Shown: positions 38,025 through 50,366, counted from the stretch's first letter. The stretch: 64,000 nucleotides of DNA from Siphlonurus alternatus (GCA_949825025.1 OX463778.1:36576571-36640570); one strand, 5' to 3'. A program made the numbers and translations. The notes: generated by a model not told the origin, from the sequence alone.

Positions 38025-38205
38025 TTACCACCAAAAAACGAATTCGGGCTTTAATTGCTTAAATCAAAGCTAGCCAAACCCGACGAAGACTTTTACATCG
38101 GGTTTTGCGCATTTCCGTTTGAGCAAAACTAGTTCAATCTGCGCATCGAGCTTTGACCTAAACCCGAAATGAGATTTTGTTTCGACTAAAAAAAAATAAT
38201 CTCGA
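38025..38205. repeat. Diverged fragment of family D
   Basis: Carries cgaattcgggc, gcgcatttccgtttgagc and aaaactagtt, as in the 30261 element. Confidence 0.55.
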
Positions 38206-38239
38206 GGATATACTCGAGAGGTACATCAAGATTATTTTT

Positions 38240-38730
38240 TATTCCTACTAAATAAGGCATGACAATTCCAAAGGTGTGTTCAAAATTCTCCTAACGTTTG
38301 AATAACATCGACTTTTTTTCACTCGCAAAGTATAGGTACCATTTTTAAGCAATTAACATTTAATCCGACCTATCTTAATTATGATAGCAAATAGAAGAAA
38401 AATTATCTCAGTGACGTAATTTAGTAGCAAATTGCAAGTTTATTCCATAGATGACGTAGAATATTATTTTTACGTAAGTTTCATGTAAATAAACACAACA
38501 GCACTCGGGCGCGGCGAGCTATACCACGGGTCGAACAAGGTGCGCGCGCGGCGCGTAGAGGGAGTTACCCCAGTAGCTTTTGCGAGGAAATACGAAAAAA
38601 AAAAAACACATTGAGATTATTTGTGATTCTAACTAATTAAGATACGATCGAGGATTCCAATGGTGTCATTAAAGTTTTCGTAAAGTGCGAGTGACATCGA
38701 CTTTTTTGGCACGCAAAGTATAGGTACCTT
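38240..38730. repeat. Pair of diverged direct repeats around a GC-rich patch
   Basis: 38240-38341 and 38615-38730 align in the same direction, both ending in acatcgactttttt...cgcaaagtataggtacc. Between them 38505-38580 is unusually GC-rich. No gene identified. Confidence 0.5.
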
Positions 38731-39550
38731 AACGAATTGTACCCTTTTTGTTTAAGGATAACTGTGCCATTAATTGAGAAAAACACATATTTTTATTTTA
38801 AGGAGTTTTATGGTTAGAAGTTAGAAGAGATGTTTAGGAGCTATATTTAGAATCAATTTTTTATTTTCAAAAAATTTAACCATTTAATTTGGACTGCGGA
38901 AAGCAAATTTAATGCTTCAAAAACGTCATACTTGGCTTATTACTGTAACCGGTATAACGACAAAAAATCAAAAACCCGTAGAGAAAATCTGAAAGCAAGA
39001 TGTTGTATAATAGACACATAATTATATGGTTGTGCATCAAATCAAATTTATTCTATGTATAATATTTTCCAAGTTCCGAGTTACTGGAGCCGCCGTTTTT
39101 TGCTATAATACATTTGCATTCCGACGCCATTTCGTATTTGCCCATAATTCCTTAATTTTGAATATTTTTAAAAAATACAAAAATAATTTTTGCAGGTCTA
39201 TTTTACGAACATGTCCTGTGATTTTTAATATTTTTATCAAAATAAAAGAACACTGTAATATTTGGTGGTCAAGGTGGCCACTATGACGTGATAAAAAATA
39301 TGGTTCATATAATATATTATATAATAATATATATAATAAAAATAAATCAATATAACAGTAGAAAATATAAAAAAAACTGTAGGTCGATCGATCGTCCATT
39401 GTAATTATCCAAGTCTCAATTAAACAAATAAATTATTAATATGAATATAATATATATATATATACGTTTAACAAAACTGCGCAATGCTTGCAAGCTCGTA
39501 AAAGCATGCAGACAATGAATTATTTTTATCATGCAATGGTTGAGACGAAA
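38731..39550. other. Intergenic, no gene seen
   Basis: AT-rich. Overlapping 86- and 98-codon frames on opposite strands show no family features. Confidence 0.5.
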
Positions 39551-39905
39551 TTAAGGGTAAGGTAACGCCACCAATGTTAAAAAAAATCCCTCTCACAAAA
39601 ATTCTGAAAAAAATTTAAAATGTTCTTCTCTATACCCCCTATCAGTACCTAAAATATTAGGTATACAAATACGATCTAGTTTTTGAGTTATAAATTTTTA
39701 AAGTTGACTACTTTAACATGGAGAAATGAAACTCCCATGTTAAATTGGTCAACTTTAAAAATTCACAACTCAAAAACTAGATCGTATTTGTATACCTGAT
39801 ATTTTAGCTACTGATAGGGGGTGTAGAGGAGAACATTTTAAATTTTTTTCAGAATTTTTGTGAGAGGGATTTTTTTTAACATTGGTGGCGTTACCTTACC
39901 CTTAA
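39551..39905. mobile_element. TTAA-flanked palindrome (family A), copy 2 (most intact)
   Basis: TTAA edges, ends gggtaaggtaacgccacca and complement. Arms about 160 bp and almost identical, meeting at tttaacatgg. 8 bp or longer duplications are absent, while TTAA duplication fits piggyBac-type insertion. Confidence 0.85.
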
Positions 39906-40185
39906 GAGTCGTAAGATTAAAACAATTAAGATCGAATTAAGGAACGAATTTTTATTATGTTAAAGCTAAATTTATGCAAATAGAGCAAAACAAGTACGGA
40001 CCTACGGTAATATAAAATTATTTTTATTTTGGTATAGTTTGAGAGGATATATATTATGCACTCATACATAATGGATAGCGCAATTAATATATACATTGAA
40101 TTTAAGTACTAATAAAAACAAATCATGCGCATATTATTTAAGATCGAGAGTTAAAAAGATTTGCGGCCACCAGTTGCGGCTCGTA

Positions 40186-40661
40186 TAATGGGCTTACGGG
40201 GTGTCATTTTTTTACTGGCTCAATCAAAAGAGGAGGTCGAAAAATATCCCTTAGATTTTTTTGCGAATTTTTTAAGCACTGCATCATACCTAGAATGGAG
40301 ATTAAAAATGTCCCTTGACCTGGAGGCTCCATCCGCAACGCCTATGACGTCATTACATTCTTTGGGTCAACTATATAATGTTTCTAAACAAACACGTTGC
40401 TATGGAAACAAATGATTATTTTTAATAAACAAGCAACAATGTAATAATTTTTTACAAGTGTTATATAGTTGAACCAAAGAATGTAGTGACGTCATAGGCG
40501 TTGCGGATGGAGCCTCCAGGTCAAGAGACATTTTTAATCTCCATTCTAGGACTCTAGGTATGATGCAGTGCTAAAAAAAATCTCAAAAAAATCTAAGGGT
40601 TATTTTTCGACCTCCTCTTTTGATTGAGCCAGTAAAAAAATGACACCCCGTAAGCCCATTA
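40186..40661. mobile_element. Foldback element family B, copy 2
   Basis: Ends taatgggcttacggggtgtc and complement. Arms hold aaagaggaggtcgaaaaat, tgacctggaggc and TGACGTCA (40345, 40487). Confidence 0.88.
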
Positions 40662-40721
40662 TTAAAAAATTGCCAAGAAATTGCAGCCAACAGAAAGGTT
40701 ATAATCATAATTTTTGTGACT

Positions 40722-41063
40722 ATTGACCTCAAAATTTTTTATTGCAGAAATGGATAGAGCGTGCAAAGTTATGCTACCGATGCTACCCTGATTTTTTTCA
40801 GATTTTTTAGAGCCCGGGAACTATTTTTAAAAAATGATTGAAAGTTCTTTTTGTGACGTCACGAGACGCCGCTCTTTAAGAAAAAGATAGGACTTGCCGC
40901 CGCGTGACGTCACAAAAAGAACTTTCAATAATTTTTTAAAAATAGTTCCCGGGCTCTAAAAAAATCTGAAAAAAATCAGGGTAGCATCATGATACAACTA
41001 TGGGTAGCATAACTTAATTTGCACGCTCTATCCATTTCTGCAATAAAAAATTTTGAGGTCAAT
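40722..41063. mobile_element. Foldback element with central TGACGTCA pair
   Basis: Ends attgacctcaaaatttttta and complement. Inner arms tagagcccgggaactattt, with TGACGTCA at 40854 and 40905 closest to the loop. Confidence 0.88.
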
Positions 41064-41096
41064 ACTCTATTACTAATTCATTCGGACACAAATTAA

Positions 41097-41200
<104 letters not shown>

Positions 41201-41485
41201 GCAGAAAAATCATATTCGCTTTATTCCGGCATGAGAAAAGTCCTATCTGGCTTTTTTCGGCTTTAAAATATTTTTCCTGCGCGGCGGAGAGTTTTGCTCG
41301 TATCCTCGGTATCCTTAATTTAATAAACACAGAACGATAGCTGATGTTCATCATGTCATATCTTACATATCTATCAGCAGTAAAAAATTGTATCGAGACA
41401 TAAATAAAGATTTTGTGGCAGTTTTATAGCCAAAAAATTCTTATTTTTCCTCTCCTGAACAATTTTAAAAATGCCAGATACGTTT

Positions 41486-41993
41486 AATGGGGTACTAACC
41501 AAAAAAAAAAGTTTCAAGTTTTTGTCAACATTTCAAAAGGCACGAGAATTTCATGAAGAACAAAAGCCCTATTACAGCATTAATTCTACGACAATTTCCT
41601 GATTCTATATGAATTTTTAAAACCTCTAAAAAATGACGTCATAGCATTGAATCTTAAATGGGAAAATAGATCAGTTAACATTGCCAAATCCCATACTTAA
41701 TACTGAAATGTAACCAAAACTTCATTTGCAAGGTTTTCAGGTACTAGAATCACGATAATGAAGGTTTGAAATTCGTATTTCAATAAATTTTCATTTTAGC
41801 AATTTTAACAGATGCATTTCCCCATTTAAAAATAAGATTCAATGGTAATGGTATGACGTCATCAACAAAACTTTTAAAAATTCATAAAAAATCAGCAAAC
41901 TGTCGTAGAATGCTCTAATAGGGCTTGTTCTTCATAAAATTCACAGTACTTTTTACTAGTATTGCTAACTCAAATACCGGTCAGTACCCCATT
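41486..41993. mobile_element. Foldback element, aatggggtactaacc ends
   Basis: Ends aatggggtact(aa/ga)cc and complement. Arms diverged (about 10-20% differences and indels by eye), with TGACGTCA at 41634 and 41854. Confidence 0.75.
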
Positions 41994-42594
41994 TGCCAGA
42001 AGACTATACCAATGAATACCGATATGCATGTATATATTAGTACTTTATTTTTGGAGTATTTAATTTAAGAGTAGACTATTAAGATTCGAGTCATAAAAGA
42101 TAAAAGTGACCATTTAATCTAAAACTTAATTATTAATTCATTTATTATATTTATATTCTATAATGAGTGAAGTAATCTATGTTTCAGTAAATGCAAATCA
42201 TACAGTATTTAATTTTGTAAGACATTATTCACTTTATTGTACTGTGGTGTTAATAACCAGCATACATTCAACATGAAGTCTACACGAAACACAACTTGAA
42301 AAATCTCTTTTAAAACTGTCTATATAGTTCGTTTATACATATTACACATAATAATGTTAACATGTATACCTCGGTGAGATGGTGACAGAATGGTAGGCTG
42401 GCTAAACATGCATAGCAGTGAGAGTCTGCCAAATCTGTCTCGTTTTTTAGTACAATAATTTAGAAGCTCGATCATATAGCAGAGAAGACAAATACATTAA
42501 CAACTTTACACTGTTGAAAAAACACATTTAGAAATGCATAGAGAGGGTAAATTTTTTTAAATTCTGATTTAAAAAAAAAAATGAAGAAACTCAG
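41994..42594. other. Intergenic, no gene seen
   Basis: AT-rich, nothing recognised. Confidence 0.5.
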
Positions 42595-42972
42595 TTAAGG
42601 TAGAGATAACACGGATCAGCTAGCCCAATGCTAAAAAAATCCCATTCATAATAATTATGAAAAAAATTTAAAATGTTCTCCTCTACATCCCCTATCAGTA
42701 GGTAAAATATCAGGTATACAAAAACGAGCTAGTTTTCGAGTTATTAATGTTTAAAGTTGACTATTTTGACATAGAAGTTCCATTTCTCAATGTTAAATTA
42801 GAGAACTTTAAAAATTAATTACTCGAAAAATAGCTCGTTTTTTTATACCTGATTTTTTACCTACTGATAGGGGGTGTAGAGGAGAACATTTAAAAAAAAA
42901 ATCATAATTTTTATGAATGGGATTTTTTTAGCATTGGGCCAGCTGATCTGTATTAATTTAACTCTACTTTAA
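42595..42972. mobile_element. TTAA-flanked palindrome (family A variant), copy 3
   Basis: TTAA edges, ends ggtagagataacac-gatcagct. Shares gttctcctctacatccccta and ggtatacaaaaacgagctag with copy 4 at 54989. Confidence 0.82.
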
Positions 42973-43047
42973 TAAACACTTTCATTTTGTATCAAATATT
43001 AATTCATTACATCATATCAAACATCAAGTAAAATTTTAAGTAAAAAC

Positions 43048-43051
<4 letters not shown>

Positions 43052-43093
<42 letters not shown>
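43052..43093. repeat. Poly(T) tract
   Basis: More than 40 T in a row. Could be the tail of a minus-strand retrocopy, but no such sequence was recognised beside it. Confidence 0.8.
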
Positions 43094-43094
<1 letters not shown>

Positions 43095-43184
43095 AAATAT
43101 TTTTTCAAATATGTAGCATTTTTTGAAATGCTGCATAATATGAACTACATATCCTTGCACTAAATTATCATGGAGATACAGAAG

Positions 43185-43409
43185 TAATCTTATTAAAAGA
43201 AAAGGATAGGAATAACCAGCAAGGCCTTACCGATCGAAAGAGTCACAGCAGGTGGAAATTCTTGCGGTCACAGAGGTTCTCTCGAAAGTTTTTAAAATGT
43301 AAAAACTTTCGAGAGAACCTCTGTGACCGCAAGAATTTCCACCTGCTGTGATTCTTTCGATCGGTAAGGCCTTGCTGGTTATTCCTATCCTTTTCTTTTA
43401 ATAAGATTA
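43185..43409. mobile_element. Near-perfect hairpin element (225 bp)
   Basis: Arms of about 105 bp with very few mismatches (ends taatcttattaaaagaaaag and complement), loop about 10 bp. Downstream of the zinc-finger gene. Confidence 0.85.
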
Positions 43410-44059
43410 TCACAACCTAATTGGTTTATTTTCATTAATTTGAATAGATACTGAAGTAAATGAAATATTAATAAGGGGTTTAAAAGCATTACATTTTGCC
43501 ACAGTAACGAGGATTATTATAGAATTATTTTTTCGGGATTTAATTACTTTGATTATAATTATATGTTAATTCCTTTGGCCCATGTTAAAACAATTTTAAT
43601 AATATCAATAAATCACTAGCAATGTGAAACTCGTATTTAATTATAGTAATTTTGTAATACACCACTGCTATATAATTGGCATATATAAGCACAAATTCCA
43701 CAGTAAAAACACGTTTATGAAAACAATATGCAGTAATACATAATTATGTCACTTGGTGGTTTGCAGAAGCTATGGACATCATTAACAATTTTTGCATTTC
43801 ACTGTGTATTTTGAGAACAAAGCTGAGATGAAACTTGAGACACTTAACTGGATTATAGCTGATAGCTCATACAGTTCTTGTAGCTTACTGGTATCTTTGG
43901 TTTGACATCACTCACATCACGTAATCCTCCCATTAATAATGTATTGGGGGACAAAGAAAAAGGTTTATCAAACCAAAGATACGTTACGAGAATTACACCA
44001 TACAACACCATAAGCACATTTACCTATAGCTTCACAAATGACCTTCTTAGTACAAGAAA

Positions 44060-44065
44060 TTTAAT
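44060..44065 (-). terminator. Possible poly(A) signal ATTAAA for the zinc-finger gene
   Basis: The variant signal ATTAAA lies about 57 bases after the stop. A canonical AATAAA is about 690 bases further (43424-43429). Which one is used is unknown. Confidence 0.3.
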
Positions 44066-44121
44066 ATGTACTATGATTATCACAACATTTAAGTAATAAT
44101 TTAAATGAATCACTGTATTGT

Positions 44122-45011
44122 TCATTCTTTCATATGGTACAATTTATGTAAATTTTCGTTATGGATATTTTTCATATGAGTTTTTAAAGGACCAAATCCC
44201 TTAATACCCTTTTCACAAAACAAGCAAACATAAAATCCTCTAGCATTTTTGGCAATCTCATGTATTTTGGAATGTGCTTTAAATTCAGTTTCAAATCCAA
44301 ATTTTTGATCACACTTTTTACATTGATAAGGTTTAAATTGGTAATGAGAATTTAAATGTTTATCCATATCATCCCCACTTGCTAACCATTTAAAACAAAT
44401 TTTGCATTTACGACCATACGTGAAATTATCTTCTGGAGTTTCCATTTCAATGCCTTCTAAATCTTCCATATCATTTGAATTTATTGTATGAACAGGGGAT
44501 ACATTTAATGAAGAGTCATGTATTATTTCATGCATTTTTAAAGCTTTTAAAACAGAAAACCTTTTTTTACAAATGTTACAAAAAAAGCCACATCTTAATT
44601 TTGAGTTTGCATGGTTTTTAAATTTTTGATTATTTGTGTTACCTAATATATGTTCATGTAGTTGAACAGAGGAGTTAAAATATAATTTGCACTGAGGGCA
44701 TTGATAATATTTAAAATGTTTATCTGTATCTCTTAATGACTTGTACGCAACTTGTACTGCAAATTCATTTTCTTCAGACTGCTGAAATGAACTGGACGGT
44801 TCACTGAGGACTTCCATTTGCAGTTCACTGGTGCCAACTTCACTCGGTAGATCAACAAGTAAATGTTGTGGCCATGAAGAGGTGGGGAATATTTCTGATG
44901 TTGATTCGTGAATAGCAAAGAACTGTTGCTCCAAATTGTCTTCTGTATCATGATGTAAACTTTCTTCTGGGATCTCATCTAAGTCTTCCTTGAATATATG
45001 AAGACCAAAAT
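44122..45011 (-). CDS. Zinc-finger gene exon 4 (all fingers, stop TGA)
   Basis: Residues 106-401. The open frame extends upstream to about 45060 but has no ATG there. The acceptor ttattgttccag, ending at 45012, is the one that matches the phase of exon 3. Contains one degenerate and four intact C2H2 fingers and ends KLYHMKE. Confidence 0.88.
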
Positions 45012-48000
45012 CTGGAACAATAAATAATTCAATTGGTTTCAATGTTTGAATCAAGTTCCATTCCTACCAACAAAAAACTATAAAATATAATAAAATAAAA
45101 ATGGACTTTTACCTTCACCGAAGTTGTTATCCGTCTCTTGATGTGTAAGTAATTAATGTCACTAATATTCACTAACACTACATCGCATTGCGTTAGTTAG
45201 TGAATATTAGTGACATTAATTACTTACACATCAAGAGACGGATTACAACTTCGGTGAAGGTAAAAGTCCATTTTTATTTTATAATTTTTTAATCATGAAT
45301 AACCTTCACTCGTCAAATTATCTTAATAGTATAAAAAACTTGTAAGTGTACAATTTTTAATGCAGTATTGTTTACTGCCTTTTTGTTGTTGTTTTATTTA
45401 TTCTTTTGCACATCAAATTATCATTTAAATAAACATACATACTTATAACCATCTATCATGTCCTTACACATATTGCAAAAACAGTGTGTCAAAAGGCTTT
45501 ATGATGTGACAGAATTAATGTGATAATTATGTAGTGAATTGCTTGTGTCCTTTATTACTTATTACAAAATACAAGTTACAGTACCTCAAGAAACGAAATG
45601 GACAAATGAATGGTATAAGACTATTAAAATTTAAATTGATTATATTACTAAAATGTATTTGAGGTTATGTGTAAGAATGGCTGTCAGGCCAAACATTGCC
45701 TAATAAAGAAATTATCTATCTATCTACTTATCTATCTAACAATTATTCCTGAAAGGTATTTCTTACGTTCGGCCAGGAAGTTGGAGTTTCCGCTGCTTTC
45801 TAGCTCACAATTCTCCTCTTTCACACACTCGCCAGCCAGCTCAGCACTCACCTCATCCCAACAAGCTGAGAAATGCTTCAGTTAGTATGACAGTACAACT
45901 ATAAAAACATACACTTTCAGCATCAGTATTGGAAATGTTTTCATCAATAATTAATCAAATCTTAAATTTTAACGGAAATCATTATAAAAAAAAAATATAG
46001 ATAGAAATTATGAACACAATTAATTAATTGTGTATATGTGTATAATAGCCCAGTAATATTATGTTTTGACCCGGAAAAATGGAGGGGAAAGCTGAATTTT
46101 TCAGGAGTTGTCAGTAATGCTGTTTCAAACATATTTTGAGTTGTACCACCTTGTACCCCCTGTGCTAGCGCCGCCATTTAAAAAAGATGGCGTCCAAATA
46201 GTATTTTTTAAAAAAATCAATTTCTCGGGAACTACTTATGGTAGTTGTGGTAAGTAAAAAAAAAAAATTACACAGTTTTATAGCTAATAATACGGAGTTA
46301 ATTTTTGTTAGGATCAATTTTTTTTAATAAATTTTTTTCAATATTATTTTCCATGATTTGTAAATACGTAAATGTAATTTTTTTGTAAATATGCAAATTA
46401 TACTACTTAAATATCCGACAATCCAGTTATTTGTTATTTTCTAGCTTAGAACATAATATATCCTTAGCTATAAAACTGTGTATTTTTTTTTACTTACCAC
46501 AAGTAGTTCCCGAGAAATTAATTTTTTTAAAAATGACTATTTGGACGCCATCTTTTTTAAATGGCGGCGCTAGCACTGGGGGTACAAGGTGGTACAACTC
46601 AAAATATGTTTGAAACAGCATTACTGACAACTCCTGAAAATTTCAGCTTTCCCCTCCATTTTTCCGGGTCAGCATAGGAATTTTCCATAATATTACTGGG
46701 CTATAAATACTATAATTAACTAATATAGAGGTATACATAAGTAAAAATTAATATATTTCTGAGTATAGTCATAATTATATAAATCCCAGATTTTAAGCAA
46801 AATACTGTACTACCTTTCACTTGTTGCATTAAAGCAAGGTATTTTATTGTATATTTATTTTGCAAAACACAACGTAAAGCTACACCCAAGTCTTTTTTAA
46901 AGATGAACAAAGTTGAATACTTATTTTACATTTTCGGAAACCTTAGAGTTATTTTGATATCCCTGTGCATCAATATTTCCATAAGATTCCTAGTTAATTT
47001 TCAATTCATTATTTAATCAGAAAATTGAAGTCCGAGTTAGTTTGTTACCTTAATTCAAGCCGGCACGGGGTTGCAGCAGCCAGGGCGGCCAATAAGAAGT
47101 AAGACAATCGCAGAAGTGTATGAACACTTTCGAGACAGCTCGTCAGAGAGAGAGAGATGGCACATCTAATCATTAAAAACAATAGATTATAATAATAGAT
47201 AGCACATCTCTCTCTCTCTTTCTCTCTCGAAAGTGTTTGGACACTTCCGCAATTGTCTTACAGTACTTCTTATTGACCACCCTGGCTGCTGCAACCCCAC
47301 GCCCACTATAGGAATCATATGGAAATATTGATGCACAAGGATATTAAAATAATTTTAAGATTTCCGAATATGTAAAAAAAGTATTCACCTTTGTTGTTCA
47401 CCTTTAAATCTTTCATGGGCTGAGAAAACGGCAGTAGACAGAAACACGAAGTTAAATTATTTTGCCAGAAAATATGCACCACTGGTAATATTTTTTTATC
47501 TTGTCTTCTATTATTACTTCAAAAATAAAAAACAGAATTTAGTATCATACATACTTCACCGAATTATGATATGACAAACAGTAATTAAAGTTCATTATAC
47601 TGTAAAGTAATTATTGTTTATTTAAAATATAAATAGGGTTATATATTATACCTGTATTATGTTACAATATTTACCCAATTTTTAATTTGTATTTTTTGAA
47701 ACTATAATGCTGCTATAAGACAGTTAGGTTATTTAAAAAAAAAAAAAAAAAAAATACAACATTCATGAGAGTTCTTTTCAGAAACTACTGTACTAACTAA
47801 TATATGCTAGCTCACCACGTTGCACTTCTGTGAGAGGCTTCAAGTCCTCCTCTTCAAATTGGGGCTCTGACTTCAACTCCAGCTCTGTACTTGGTGACCA
47901 GATGGACACTTCCTCAACCCGAGCAGCCACTGCTGAGAAAAAAAAAATACATTATATATTATTGTACCGTAGCATGATCACAATCATTTTTACAATAACT

Positions 48001-49281
48001 TTAGAGACAGCCTATCTAAACTTATGTTGGGGAGCAAAAAATAGCACAAAATAACTCTTTGGCAGCAGATTCATACATCACATATATTAGTCAGATGAGA
48101 CAAAAAATGTTCAAGCTCTTAAATTGTATATGATATCATATGATACAGTAATGACGTATGCATTACAGTACCGGTATCATTCAGGTGTGCATGATCATAA
48201 ATGCATACAGTAATACAAATGTATTGTATCATCCAAGGTTGGCTTTATACAGGTTAAGTCACCGATTGGACCAATGTTAAAGGGCTTAGCCAATGACGTT
48301 CAAGTATTTTTGGCCACATCGTGCCACGAAATTTTGAATGCGCCCATCATGCAATGCTATTTTTGAAATTTCGCGGTGCAATGGGGCCTGAAAATTAACC
48401 GAAATTGACGCACGAAATGCAAGCATATCTTAACCTGTATAAAGGAATGTTCACAGTACAGAGAAGATAGTAGAGAAAGTCATATGTTAGAATCGAAGTC
48501 GAAATCTGGTCGCGTCAACGGCATGTTTGTCCGCTGGCGTGTTAAAAGCATAGGGACCAAATGGGGCATCCTGCCATGTTATAGGTATAGGAGAATCATC
48601 TAAATCTGCTATAACTCGGAAAATACTGTATCTAGCGCGGAGAAAAGTATACCAAAATACTGGAAAAAAATCTAGTATTTTTTAGAATAAAAAAATTAGC
48701 TCTAAACACAATATAACAAAATTTTCACAAACGCTTCAAAATTGACTTCAGCGCCCCCGTACGGCAAGCATAGGAGTTTGGCTACTATCTTCTCTGTACT
48801 ATGGGAACGTTGGTATCATCCAAAGTCTTCTGCTCGTTGTTAGTAAACAAAGTATTGTTGTATAATGTCTGTCGCGGGAAGGAAAAACGTGGGACGGTTG
48901 CTGATTAACATGCTAACTTATGGAAAATGACCATTAATTATGAAGTTGAAACGGTTACCTAGCGCCAACAATGCCATTTCGTTCTTTGTTCTGGTGGCAA
49001 AATTAGGCACTACGTCGTCCCATGCTTAACAATGAAAAAGGCTTCATGCGATAGACATTATAAACAATGGTTTGTTACAACCATTGCGGGTATAAGACTT
49101 TGGTATCATCATTAGTGTACATCTATTATAGTTTATATCATTAATTAAGTACAGAACGTATATAATATGTATGATACTTACAATTATGCACAATACGTCT
49201 ACTCCTTCTATGGCTGAGAAAGCTAGGGTTGTCATTTAAAGACATGTTTTTCTTGTTTGGCTCTCCTCTTTTACGCTTCAT
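44122..49281 (-). CDS. C2H2 zinc-finger protein (whole coding span, 4 exons)
   Basis: Four exons (49281-49182, 47932-47816, 45865-45767, 45011-44122) join in consistent phase to 1206 nt, 401 residues. A nuclear DNA- or RNA-binding role is inferred. The N-terminus is basic (MKRKRGEPNKKN, a likely nuclear signal). An acidic low-complexity middle (about 35-200) includes LKSEP, which fits a SUMO-type site. Four classical C2H2 fingers follow: C250/C253/H266/H270, C308/C311/H324/H328, C336/C339/H352/H356 and C368/C371/H384/H389. A degenerate one at C210/C213 lacks a properly spaced second His. Linkers are not the TGEKP type except for a short FKPYQC junction. No KRAB, ZAD, BTB or SET domain is seen. 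I do not recognise an orthologue. Every intron contains at least one inverted-repeat element. Confidence 0.85.
45090..45283. mobile_element. Near-perfect hairpin element in zinc-finger intron 3
   Basis: About 90-bp arms (ataaaataaaaatggac and complement), small loop. Fills a third of the intron and ends about 80 bp from exon 4. Confidence 0.85.
45767..45865 (-). CDS. Zinc-finger gene exon 3
   Basis: Codes residues 73-105 (CWDEVSAELAGECVKEENCE onward), acidic with no finger. Acceptor tttctcag, donor gtaaga, phase 1 on both sides, so the exon could be skipped without losing frame. Confidence 0.75.
46045..46704. mobile_element. 660-bp foldback element in zinc-finger intron 2
   Basis: Ends atagcccagtaatatta and complement. 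Arms about 300 bp with cgccatttaaaaaagatggc and tcccgagaaatt shared. Confidence 0.87.
46929..47373. mobile_element. Second foldback element in zinc-finger intron 2
   Basis: Ends cattttcggaaa and complement. Arms share tggctgctgcaaccc, tcttacttcttattgg-like text and an (AG)n stretch. Arms have indels. Confidence 0.75.
47816..47932 (-). CDS. Zinc-finger gene exon 2 (NAGNAG acceptor)
   Basis: Codes residues 34-72 (VAARVEEVSIWSPSTELELK onward), acidic. The acceptor is ctcagcag, so splicing 3 bases further on also keeps frame and swaps Ser-Val for Leu. Donor gtgagc. Confidence 0.75.
48237..48812. mobile_element. Composite of two inverted-repeat elements in zinc-finger intron 1
   Basis: One unit has ends ctttatacaggttaag (48243) and complement (to 48444). 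The other has cagtacagagaagatagtag (48453) and complement (to about 48800). The 11-bp direct repeat gtatcatccaa bounds the pair (48226-48236, 48813-48823). Confidence 0.65.
49182..49281 (-). CDS. Zinc-finger gene exon 1
   Basis: Residues 1-33 plus one base of codon 34, beginning MKRKRGEPNKKNMSLNDNP. Strong donor gtaagt. The start choice is supported by the phase match to exon 2; a second in-frame Met is residue 13. Confidence 0.75.
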
Positions 49282-49870
49282 GTCAAGCTGTTATGTAATG
49301 TATGTAGTAGTCTAGTCGTTCACTTTCTTCTGAAAAAAGGTAGAATGAATAGGATTCAATGGTTTACTTTTATTAATTTCATTTCAATAGCTAGCCTATA
49401 GAGCCTCCAGATTGAACAGGCATAAAAGTATGCATATGCAAAAATTGCAGTATGAGCTAGTTAATCCCTCCAACTCTTGTCATCAGTCATCGCGAACAAT
49501 ATTTTTTAATTATCAACATTCTATCCCTAAAATCTTAAAAATGTAAAAGTGTAATCTTCAGAATAAAAATTAAAGTTAGCTTATTACTGTATTAACTTTT
49601 GACTTACTGTGAAAAATCCACAATAACTAGTAAACTACTACGAAGAAAAATTTATTTTTTGAAAGATTACTCGGGACACTCCCCCTTTTTGCCAGCTGTT
49701 TACGACAACGTTGTTCAATAGAACTAAAACAAAAATTGCATCGGAAACTAATATTTGGCTGATAAGTACTTTTACTTTATTAGCTAAATTTATATAGTAT
49801 AAAATATGTTCTTATTAATGGGCCGGCAACAATCTGCATCAGCGACAGTATGGGTGGCATGCAAGATTAC
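49282..49870. other. Upstream region of the zinc-finger gene
   Basis: Probable promoter side, AT-rich without an obvious TATA or CpG cluster. No other gene seen. Confidence 0.35.
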
Positions 49871-50042
49871 TCTACATAAGGTTTGACGCTCCGCCATCTT
49901 GGCGCAGGTTTTGTTGGAGCCTGTGACGTCACGACCAATCACTGAGTGCCACGAAATAGGCTCGAGAGTAACAGTTCTCTCTGATTGGTCCTGCGCGAAC
50001 TGGACGAAAATGTGAACCTAAGCGTCCAACCTTATGTAGAGG
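49871..50042. mobile_element. Inverted-repeat element with TGACGTCA
   Basis: ctctacataaggtttgacgct at the left and aagcgtccaaccttatgtagag at the right are inverted copies. A tgtgacgtcacg site is at 49922-49933 and two CCAAT-type boxes lie inside. Confidence 0.7.
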
Positions 50043-50366
50043 GACCTTGGGTGGCATGCGATGACCCGAAATTGCGTAGCGTCGAAAATCATATCGCCCA
50101 AAATAATCGATTGCTGCAAGCAGCGGGATATTAGACGTAGTTGCACTGCTTAACACTAGATGATAATTGCGTTCACTGGCTGATTTTTTTTTTCTTATAT
50201 TTCAGCTAAATTATTTTAATTTTTTTAAAAAGGATCAGTGTTATGTCAGTTATGAGCACTTTCAGATAGGTTGCATGGTAGCATAAATATGGTGGCCTTA
50301 GATTACTCTGGTCGCTAGAATTAACCTTTCATTGGTTAATTCCGTTAATTGGTAGTATAGTTTGAC

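Noticed and set aside
44733..45054. Starting the zinc-finger protein at the non-ATG codon near 45054
   Set aside because: No ATG there. Splicing at the ttccag acceptor joins in phase with three upstream exons.
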